Source: REEB52 sp964626905
GTDB taxonomy: Bacteria > Chlamydiota > Chlamydiia > Chlamydiales > SM23-39
Assembly: GCA_964626905.1 (NCBI GenBank)
Contig: CAZVHA010000001.1
Location: forward strand, 1-64,000
Length of the DNA stretch: 64,000 bases
Direction: 5' to 3'
In this document: piece after piece, positions 57,744 to 64,000 of the stretch
How positions within the stretch are numbered: position 1 is the first letter of the stretch
Layout: each line of letters starts with the position of its first letter
The notes under the pieces: generated by a model
Databases searched by the model: none
What the model was told of the DNA's origin: nothing
The model's input: the letters and a program-made list of their open reading frames with translations, nothing else
Position numbers and translations under genes: made by a program

Positions 57744-58551
57744 TTTGCTCCTTGAAAACAGGAAAGACGTCAATATACCGTGACTCTGGCCAGATTTTTT
57801 TTAAGTGTGATAATAGTTGGATTGAAGCTTCACAGAATTTAGGGAGATGACCTGTATTTCTCGAACAATCTATAAAAGCTTTGAGTCTCGATAATATTCT
57901 TGGTCTGAATCCATTTTCCTTAGGATCCCACTGAGAATCAGAATCTACAGGTCCACTTGGACAAATCCATTTAAAAAAATATTGTTGCCGTAGATCGCGT
58001 ACTGCAGACCATTCTCTATCAGTAAGCGCTTTTACAATACGCCATCCATCAAAACCGTCTTTTGCATCGATACTTGCAACAAAAGCGTCTTTTCCATTGC
58101 AATACTGTAGGATATCCTCGGGAAATTTTGTTGCTAATCCTTCCTTGAGCTTAGCGTAATTTTCAGCATCATCAGGATGAGAACGCATCCAATCCCGAAA
58201 TTTTAAGTATCTGCTGATTTCAGGATCGCCTTCTTGATAAACATGTACATTGTAGGTCTTAGCATTCTGGTCTTTTTGAAAATATCGTCTGAAGGCAATT
58301 CCGTATTCACCTTTAGCCTCATATCCTAGGGATTCCATGGCTTTTGTCGTTTTATCGACCTCTTGAATGTCTCTTACTACAGGAAGTATGTCGATGATAG
58401 GTTTCGCGCTTAAGCCTAGTACAGAGGTTGACCCGATATGATGAATAGTTATGCAGTTATTCCCCAAGGCTTGTTTGATAAGTTCCGCCTCTAACGCAAA
58501 CATTTCTGGCCATTCTGGGCTGTAAGGGACAACTTCGATGTTTTTTTTCAT
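57733..58551 (-). CDS. GrpB-domain protein with unrelated C-terminal extension
   Basis: A 272-aa protein. Residues 1-190 are the same GrpB domain as in the triple fusion, almost identical at DNA level (57969-58550), here with an ATG instead of GTG at the equivalent start. At RQQYFFK the sequence switches to another tail of about 78 residues (FRPRILSRLKAFIDCSRNTG, then FCEASIQLLSHLKKIWPESR), which I do not recognise and which may be the end of a former gene. It is the first gene of the SDR-GNAT operon. HIGSTSVLG replaces HIGSTSVPG of the other copy. Confidence 0.75.
   Translation of the reverse strand: MKKNIEVVPYSPEWPEMFALEAELIKQALGNNCITIHHIGSTSVLGLSAKPIIDILPVVRDIQEVDKTTKAMESLGYEAKGEYGIAFRRYFQKDQNAKTYNVHVYQEGDPEISRYLKFRDWMRSHPDDAENYAKLKEGLATKFPEDILQYCNGKDAFVASIDAKDGFDGWRIVKALTDREWSAVRDLRQQYFFKWICPSGPVDSDSQWDPKENGFRPRILSRLKAFIDCSRNTGHLPKFCEASIQLLSHLKKIWPESRYIDVFPVFKEQNDE
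57969..58550. repeat. 582-bp duplication, GrpB segment, copy 2
   Basis: Partner of 48543-49124. The breakpoint at the inner end lies in an A-rich TTTAAAAAAATATTG stretch in both copies. Confidence 0.85.
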
Positions 58552-58728
58552 ACCATTGGTCTCTGGTAACTCTTCTAAATCAGGGCGAAACTATAACAGA
58601 AATTACAATTGTCGAATATCGCGAAAGGGGTGGAATCCTGACAAAAGTTCTGACATGATGACTTCCTTGTTGAGAAAAGTGCATTACGTCAAAACGAAAA
58701 CGACTGTTATCTAACAGCTCAAAGTTTA

Positions 58729-58801
58729 TGGGGCAACCTGGACTTGAACCAGGGACCGACGGGTTATGAGTCCGCTGCTCTAACCACTGAGCTATTGCCC
58801 C
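58729..58801 (-). tRNA. tRNA with CAT anticodon (Ile2 or Met)
   Basis: The 73-nt gene folds as a cloverleaf: acceptor GGGGCAA / TTGCCCC, D-arm AGCTCAGTGGTTAGAGC, anticodon loop CTCATAA, T-arm CCTGGTTCAAGTCCAGG, discriminator A, CCA not encoded. The D-arm and anticodon loop resemble tRNA-Ile2, whose C34 is changed to lysidine by TilS, more than elongator tRNA-Met, but this is not decided. The gene ends the accessory region and is followed by conserved genes. Confidence 0.92.
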
Positions 58802-58962
58802 TTACCATGGTCAAAAGTTTAGCTGATACCTCCGCCAATTGGCAAGCCTTTTCACTTCGGTAAAAGAGCTCCAAGCGATGGGGCGAATCATCAAGCAAAT
58901 TCTTGATCCAAATTCTTAATCGATAGCAAAGAATCTCCATTCAAAGGTATGATGGTCCCCGC

Positions 58963-60198
58963 ATGAACACGGCAGCTGTTTCAGCGGACATTCATAGAAG
59001 GACGGGGCGAGCCTTAACCTGGACCAATCTCCTCACAGAGCCCCTTTTCACCCTCTACTCATTTTTGGTTTTTATCCTTTACAAAGACCTCGGGGCCTCT
59101 GCCTTTCAAGTAGCCCTTCTCACTGCGCTTAAACCCCTTGTGACGATTCTCTCCTTCTATTGGAGTGCAGGACTGAAGGGGAAAACCAAAAAACTCAAGT
59201 CCAATGTCCTTTGGGCCTCCTTTCTCATGCGGGCCCCTTTCTTGCTCTGTCCTTGGGTCCATTCGACCTGGTTTGTGATCGGCGCTGCTGTCAACTATAT
59301 GTTTTTCTATAGGGCGGCAGCCCCTGGCTGGCTCGAAATCATCCGGAGAAATATGGGGGAGGGGAGGAGGAATCGGATTTTTTCCATCACCTCCGCCCTC
59401 GCCTATATTGAAGGGGTGGTTTTGGCAATTGCCTGCGGCAAGATGCTCGACTCTGATCCGGGTTGTTGGAAGTTTCTCTTCATGGGGGCTTCTCTCATCG
59501 GCCTTTTAGCTCTAGTTGTGCAGTCTCGCATCGTTGTAGAAGGGGAGGATGAGGTGATCGAGCGCCCCTCACTCAAGGAAATATTAGTCAGGCCCTGGCG
59601 CGACAGTTTTAGGCTCATGCGGCAAAGGCCCGATTTTTCCAAATTCCAATGGGGTTTTATGATCAGCGGTTTTGGCCTCATGCTCATCCAACCTGCAATC
59701 CCCCTCTTTGCCGTCGATCTCCTAAACATCTCCTATTTGGAATGGACTATTGCTATCTCGATTGCCAAAGGATTGGGGTTTGCCCTCTCTTCCCCCCTTT
59801 GGGCCAGATGGATTGATCGAATTAGCGTCTTTAGAATGGCGAGCCTCGTCTTTTTATCGATCGGCCTATTCAGTATCCTCCTGAGTCTTTCCATGATCCA
59901 TATCTTTTGGTTCTATATCGCCTACTTTTGGTATGGCGTCGGCCAAGGGGGAAGCCATCTCATTTGGAACATGTCTGGTCCCATCTTTTCGGGCAAAGAG
60001 GAGAGCTCTCGCTATACGGGAGTCAATGTCGCAATGGCCGGATTGAGGGGGGCTGTCGCACCTCCTTTGGGCGGGCTCCTCTCTGTCTTTCTCGGCCCCG
60101 TCCAGGTCCTTTTCCTCGGAAGCGCTTTTTGTTTTTATAGCGGCTTTCAAATGTTTCAAAAACGACTCAAAAAAGATCCTTTGTCGATAAAAAGCTAA
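58963..60198 (+). CDS. MFS transporter
   Basis: A 411-aa major-facilitator protein with about 12 membrane segments. The N-terminus (LTWTNLLTEPLFTLYSFLVF) and the GEGRRNRIFSITSAL loop between the halves fit the small group of MFS proteins conserved in chlamydiae. The substrate is unknown. The gene lies in the G+C-rich core block. Confidence 0.85.
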   Translation: MNTAAVSADIHRRTGRALTWTNLLTEPLFTLYSFLVFILYKDLGASAFQVALLTALKPLVTILSFYWSAGLKGKTKKLKSNVLWASFLMRAPFLLCPWVHSTWFVIGAAVNYMFFYRAAAPGWLEIIRRNMGEGRRNRIFSITSALAYIEGVVLAIACGKMLDSDPGCWKFLFMGASLIGLLALVVQSRIVVEGEDEVIERPSLKEILVRPWRDSFRLMRQRPDFSKFQWGFMISGFGLMLIQPAIPLFAVDLLNISYLEWTIAISIAKGLGFALSSPLWARWIDRISVFRMASLVFLSIGLFSILLSLSMIHIFWFYIAYFWYGVGQGGSHLIWNMSGPIFSGKEESSRYTGVNVAMAGLRGAVAPPLGGLLSVFLGPVQVLFLGSAFCFYSGFQMFQKRLKKDPLSIKS

Positions 60199-60234
60199 AG
60201 TGTATATAGGGGTCAAAAGGATCTTTAAAGACCT

Positions 60235-61416
60235 ATGCGCGCAATTCACTCTCAATGGCTCGCTCTACTCCTTTTGGCCTCGATCGCTTTTGCAGAAGAA
60301 GAGGCGGCAGCGAATGTCGCAGTCACTTTGTCTCGCCGCGATAGTATCCCCGAGGAAATCCAAAGTACTTCTGATCCCTATTTTGAAGGGTATATCCAAG
60401 CCCTCATCGATATGCACTACGCCGAATACAGGGTGATTGTCCTCGTCAAAAATCACAAAGTTTGGCTCGCCAACATGCCACACAACAAAATGCTCTCCAA
60501 TAGTATTGTCTCTTTCGTGCGCGACATCCCCGGCGTTGAAGGAGTGCATGTGCTCAATGGCGTTCCCCCAGAAGATGAAGAATTGCGAAAGAAGTATGTC
60601 GAAAGACCCAAAATTGCAGGAATCTGGTTTCCCCAAATGACCGAACTCTTCTTGCCCCTCATCGCAGATCCAAGAGCTGCCACCTATAGCCTCGGCTGGC
60701 GCAGCGGCGATCGAATCTGCGGCAATAAATGTATCGGCGTCTCTTTGGGCGACGACTTCCCCATCTACCGCTGGCTCGACGTCTTTTGGGGAGGCGACAT
60801 TCAGATCGGCATCGAAGCGGGCATCTGGTCCGTATTCGATATGGACCCCCACCCCAATTTCGCACATGGCACGGCAGAACTCGTCAATACCGATTTCTAC
60901 GTAGGCATCCCCCTCTCTTTTGCCACAGGTCCTTGGTCTTTTAGACTAAGAGGTTATCACATCTCGGGTCACCTCGGTGACGAATACATGATCGATCATC
61001 CAAACGAGCTCAGACTCAATCCGAGCATCGAGGCCATCGACTTCTTCACCTCCTATCAAGCTACTGAAGCGATCCGCATCTACTTCGGTCCCGGCGTTTA
61101 TGTCCACAGCGACCCCACTTTCAAATGGAAGCCCATCTACCTCGAATACGGAACTGAGGCCCGGTTTTTGGGAAGTAAATTCATGAAGCAAAGGCTCTAC
61201 GGCACCTGCTTTATCGCAATGCTCTGGCGCAACTTGGAGCAGCTCCACTACAACTTCGATGGGACCTATCGCGCCGGCTACGAATTTAGCAAACTGCAAG
61301 GGATCGGGCGAAAACTGCGCCTATACATCGGCTATCACCACGGCTATTCTCTCGAAGGGCAGTTCGCTAAAAAGCGAACACACTACTTCGAATACAACAT
61401 GAACTACGGATTCTGA
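60235..61416 (+). CDS. DUF1207 outer-membrane-type protein
   Basis: A 393-aa exported protein with signal peptide (AIHSQWLALLLLASIAFA). The N-terminal quarter contains a BON-like segment (YIQALIDMHYAEYRVIVLVK), and the rest is DUF1207, with FLPLIADPRAATYSLGWRSG, SLGDDFPIYR and HISGHLGDEYMI. It ends in Tyr-Phe-rich beta strands (NMNYGF), typical of an outer-membrane beta barrel. Function unknown. The 3' end overlaps the convergent LOG gene by 13 bases. Confidence 0.85.
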   Translation: MRAIHSQWLALLLLASIAFAEEEAAANVAVTLSRRDSIPEEIQSTSDPYFEGYIQALIDMHYAEYRVIVLVKNHKVWLANMPHNKMLSNSIVSFVRDIPGVEGVHVLNGVPPEDEELRKKYVERPKIAGIWFPQMTELFLPLIADPRAATYSLGWRSGDRICGNKCIGVSLGDDFPIYRWLDVFWGGDIQIGIEAGIWSVFDMDPHPNFAHGTAELVNTDFYVGIPLSFATGPWSFRLRGYHISGHLGDEYMIDHPNELRLNPSIEAIDFFTSYQATEAIRIYFGPGVYVHSDPTFKWKPIYLEYGTEARFLGSKFMKQRLYGTCFIAMLWRNLEQLHYNFDGTYRAGYEFSKLQGIGRKLRLYIGYHHGYSLEGQFAKKRTHYFEYNMNYGF

Positions 61417-63626
61417 CATATTTTAGCATCCACAGGTAAGAATCCCTCATCGTAAACGGGCCCCTCAGGGCCAATTTTGAGAGTTTTATTGAAGAATTGC
61501 TCCAAAACCCAAAGCCCTTGGCGCGCTGTTTGAATACAGTAGAAGCAGTTGCTCACCCACTCAGATCCCTTGATTGTGCCAGTCTCTCGATTTAACTGAA
61601 AACGAGAGGTGATTTTGCGCCGCCAATAATCGTCATCGCCAAAAAGGAGGATCGGATTCGGAGGAGCGCTCCCCGTTTTGCGCCGCACCTCCTCGAGAGT
61701 GTATTCAAAATCCATCCCGATTCCGCCCGGCAAAAAGATCGGAATGTCCAGATAAAATTCGGCCTGTCTTTCGACAAGGCGATCGAGCCGGTAGGTCATT
61801 TTCGCATCGATGTGCGGATTTTGTTGCTGCTCGTTCACTACCGCTTTTTCCTTCGAGCGAAAATCGACGATGTTTGCGCAGGAGAGAATGCCGACCGATT
61901 TGGCCACTCGGTTGCCCACCTCCATCGCTCCAGGGCCCCCTCCTGTAAGAAGGGCAAGTGGAGTCCCCTTCGAAAGGAGGGGATGATTCATCTTCTCTCG
62001 CATCGCCAAGAGACCGATCAAAAGCTCCTTGAGCTCCTTTTCGAAATTTCCCTCTTGTAAATTGGAGCCGTAAACGCCGAGAAAAGTCGCCTTTCGAAAG
62101 GTCTCAATCAGCGGCAATGGGACAAAAAGTCCCGTATCCTTTTCCGGCTTGAGCACGTATTGCAAAATTTTCCCCGAAAGATCATCGACCCAAAAAACGG
62201 GGATGCCAAATTTGGCTAAATCGACGAGCATCGCCCGGTCTTCATGCGAAAAAAATCCGCCGTGCGAACACGAGGGGAATTGGAAATAGATCCGCTTCAA
62301 ACACCGCTGCACCTGATCGTTGAGCAGCATCCTCTTCATCAAGGGCGTCGGGAAATGGCGGCAGAGCAAAATCCCCTGCGAGGTGATGAGCCCCGTCTCA
62401 ATGGCCTGCAAAAAAGGGAATGAGGGCTGGTTTTCGATGTATTTTTCTGCCACTTGCGCCTGTCTTGCCGGATGGGATAGACCTGGAAAATCATGCTTGA
62501 CCGGCTCTCTTGTGATCCAGTCGCTCGCCTTTAAACTTTTCATCTGCGTCCCCTTCACCACGAAAACAGAGGCGAGTTTGTTTTTGTCAGGGGCTGTCGC
62601 AAACGCCTCGAACAAACTCTTCGGATCTTCCAACGCTGCGATCAGTTGGTCCCGATCAGAAAAAAAGACATGCTCGCGGTGCGGCTCGAGTGTGTAAAAT
62701 TCGAGCGGAATATCGTCGATCACTTGATCGCTATTGCCAAAAAGCTCATAAATGTCCCCCGATGCAGCTGTGTCGGGCTGTAAAAAATTGGCCGAAGTGT
62801 GGTGAATCCCCGGCGGCAATAGCTCATCCACGACATGCGCATAGACGGTTCGAATGTGCAATGGAGCCGTCCTCACGAGAAGCATCTCATTCGGATGGAC
62901 GAGGCGCGGCGCCCGCCCCTCAAAGTGCTGATTGAGCTGCAATAGTTGACGGGCGTGAGACATGTTTTTTTTAAGCCCCTTAATGAGCGTTGGCAAAAGG
63001 CCGTACAAATCCATCTCAAAAGTGACAATCCCATCGAGCAGCGCAATGAAAGCAACTGTCCTCCCTTCCACTTTTTCCAAAATCAGCGCGCCGCTCCCCT
63101 CAAGCCCCCCCAAAGAGAGGAGCGGGCGCCCTTTCCGATCCGATCTTCCAAACATCCGCATCAAATAATCGGGATCGCGCACTCTGCGCCTCTCGTCTTT
63201 TGCAAAAAGTTTTCCAATATAAACGTCAGACTCCAAAGCCTCTAAACAGGTAAGTCCCAGTTTTCCAATCCCCTGCAGCTCCACTTTGACATGCGCAGTG
63301 TTCTGCTTCCGCTCAAAGTGAAACTCCTTGCAAACACTATTGATCCCCAACTGCGCGAGTGTGCTTTTCAAATTGAATGAGATCCTCTTCGGGTCGATCT
63401 CATATCCGATAAACGCTGGCGATATCTCTTCAATTTTGATGGTCGCAAGCCGTTTTTTATCAAAACTGGAGCCGATTTGGATAATGAATCCATCGGGCGT
63501 CACCAGATCGTAATGGTGCGGTGTTAAATAGCTTTCCAAATTCGGGTACTCCTTAAAAAGTTGCAAAGTCGCGCTAAATTGACTATACTGAATCGGTAAA
63601 AAAATGGAACCACGTAGTTTAGCCAT
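61404..63626 (-). CDS. large protein with C-terminal LOG-type domain
   Basis: A 740-aa protein from ATG 63626 (MAKLRGSIF). The N-terminal 450 residues are unrecognised. The C-terminal part (about 490-720) has LOG/lysine-decarboxylase-like motifs: LLTGGGPGAMEVGNRVAKS and PGGIGMDFEYTLEEV, the nucleotide-sugar site of cytokinin-activating phosphoribohydrolases. The usual GGxGTxxE is GGIGMDFE. It appears to be a conserved chlamydial protein. The start codon lies 23 bases inside the divergent MYG1 gene. Confidence 0.75.
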   Translation of the reverse strand: MAKLRGSIFLPIQYSQFSATLQLFKEYPNLESYLTPHHYDLVTPDGFIIQIGSSFDKKRLATIKIEEISPAFIGYEIDPKRISFNLKSTLAQLGINSVCKEFHFERKQNTAHVKVELQGIGKLGLTCLEALESDVYIGKLFAKDERRRVRDPDYLMRMFGRSDRKGRPLLSLGGLEGSGALILEKVEGRTVAFIALLDGIVTFEMDLYGLLPTLIKGLKKNMSHARQLLQLNQHFEGRAPRLVHPNEMLLVRTAPLHIRTVYAHVVDELLPPGIHHTSANFLQPDTAASGDIYELFGNSDQVIDDIPLEFYTLEPHREHVFFSDRDQLIAALEDPKSLFEAFATAPDKNKLASVFVVKGTQMKSLKASDWITREPVKHDFPGLSHPARQAQVAEKYIENQPSFPFLQAIETGLITSQGILLCRHFPTPLMKRMLLNDQVQRCLKRIYFQFPSCSHGGFFSHEDRAMLVDLAKFGIPVFWVDDLSGKILQYVLKPEKDTGLFVPLPLIETFRKATFLGVYGSNLQEGNFEKELKELLIGLLAMREKMNHPLLSKGTPLALLTGGGPGAMEVGNRVAKSVGILSCANIVDFRSKEKAVVNEQQQNPHIDAKMTYRLDRLVERQAEFYLDIPIFLPGGIGMDFEYTLEEVRRKTGSAPPNPILLFGDDDYWRRKITSRFQLNRETGTIKGSEWVSNCFYCIQTARQGLWVLEQFFNKTLKIGPEGPVYDEGFLPVDAKICQNP

Positions 63627-64000
63627 CCACGACGGCTCTTTCCACGCAGATGAGGTCACCGCCTGTGCGCTCCTCCTCCTTTGCGGCAGATTGGACCGGA
63701 ATAAGATTTATCGAACCCGAGAGCCAAAGACCCTCGACAATTGCGAATTTGTCTGCGACGTCGGAGGCATTTATGACCCGCAAAAAAAGCGCTTCGACCA
63801 TCACCAGGCAGATTATAAAGGAACTTTGAGCAGCGCAGGGATGGTCCTTCTCTTCTTAAAAGAGACCAATCAGATGGAATCCCACCTCTACGACCATTTC
63901 AATAAATCACTCGTCATCGGAGTCGACGCCCACGATAACGGGATCGCTAGGCTCGAACCCGGCATCACCTCGTTTTCCCAGGTCATTTCCAATTTTTTGC
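63604..64000 (+). CDS. MYG1-family phosphoesterase, partial
   Basis: The first 132 codons of a MYG1/UPF0160 protein, cut by the window end. The DHH-type start LAIHDGSFHADEVTACALLL and the later DVGGIYDPQKKRFDHHQ and GVDAHDNGI match the family, whose eukaryotic member MYG1 is a 3'-5' RNA exonuclease. The ATG overlaps the start of the divergent LOG gene by 23 bases. Confidence 0.88.
   Translation, partial: MEPRSLAIHDGSFHADEVTACALLLLCGRLDRNKIYRTREPKTLDNCEFVCDVGGIYDPQKKRFDHHQADYKGTLSSAGMVLLFLKETNQMESHLYDHFNKSLVIGVDAHDNGIARLEPGITSFSQVISNFL

Overview
The window looks like a chromosome segment of a chlamydia-related bacterium (phylum Chlamydiae, environmental lineage). This is inferred from gene content, because no rRNA gene is present. 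Pointers are an oversized signal peptidase I of chlamydial type, a zinc-finger-less eukaryote-like IleRS, a DUF1207 outer-membrane protein, an adenylyl-cyclase-like CHASE2 protein next to a FecR protein, a 741-aa LOG-domain protein, NAD salvage genes, and eukaryote-like RING and ankyrin proteins. By eye the housekeeping blocks (about 7-21, 23.5-29 and 59-64 kb) are richer in G+C than the accessory blocks.

Layout. 0-1 kb: a possible insertion-sequence end and an exported peptide deformylase. 1.1-6.5 kb: a small island bounded by 25-bp direct repeats of the tmRNA 3' end, with a TipA-like MerR regulator, GntR-DUF2000, RidA, a broken rhuM and a Fic protein preceded by a six-copy repeat. 6.5-21.4 kb: tmRNA, ileS, a phosphatase, a RING protein, VKOR, lepB, pncB-pncA, small membrane proteins, an MBL hydrolase and heme O synthase. 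21.5-23.5 kb: an AbiE-type toxin-antitoxin unit inserted at the 3' end of a FecR gene, flanked by 107-bp repeats of that 3' end. 24-29 kb: CHASE2-cyclase, Nudix, POT and EamA transporters.

29-58.7 kb is a long accessory region ending at a tRNA(CAT) gene. It starts with a LuxR regulator and a 19-bp palindrome facing an operon of an S-adenosylhomocysteine-hydrolase-like protein, an ankyrin protein, an ATP-grasp ligase, a dimeric-barrel protein, a P-loop kinase and a Cdd1-type protein. Then come a second exported deformylase (fused to DUF952), a RING-H2 protein with an RBX1-like ending between two copies of a small mobile element, an ABC exporter, an APH(9)-like kinase, a second AbiE pair coupled to a metallophosphoesterase, PLP enzymes, a Vat/CatB acetyltransferase, two more TipA-like regulators, a VanX-like dipeptidase, a D-amino-acid-oxidase-like protein, a class D beta-lactamase and a coupled GrpB-SDR-GNAT-GNAT-nitrilase operon. 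At least five palindromic or MITE-like elements and many gene fragments show that this part is being reshuffled.

Working together: the VanX-like dipeptidase, the DAAO-like oxidase and the OXA enzyme all carry signal peptides and could act on D-Ala peptides and beta-lactams in the periplasm. The TipA regulators, acetyltransferases and phosphotransferase look like drug or xenobiotic responses. The RING, ankyrin and exported deformylase proteins are candidates for work outside the bacterial cytoplasm. 58.9-64 kb returns to conserved genes (MFS, DUF1207, LOG, MYG1).
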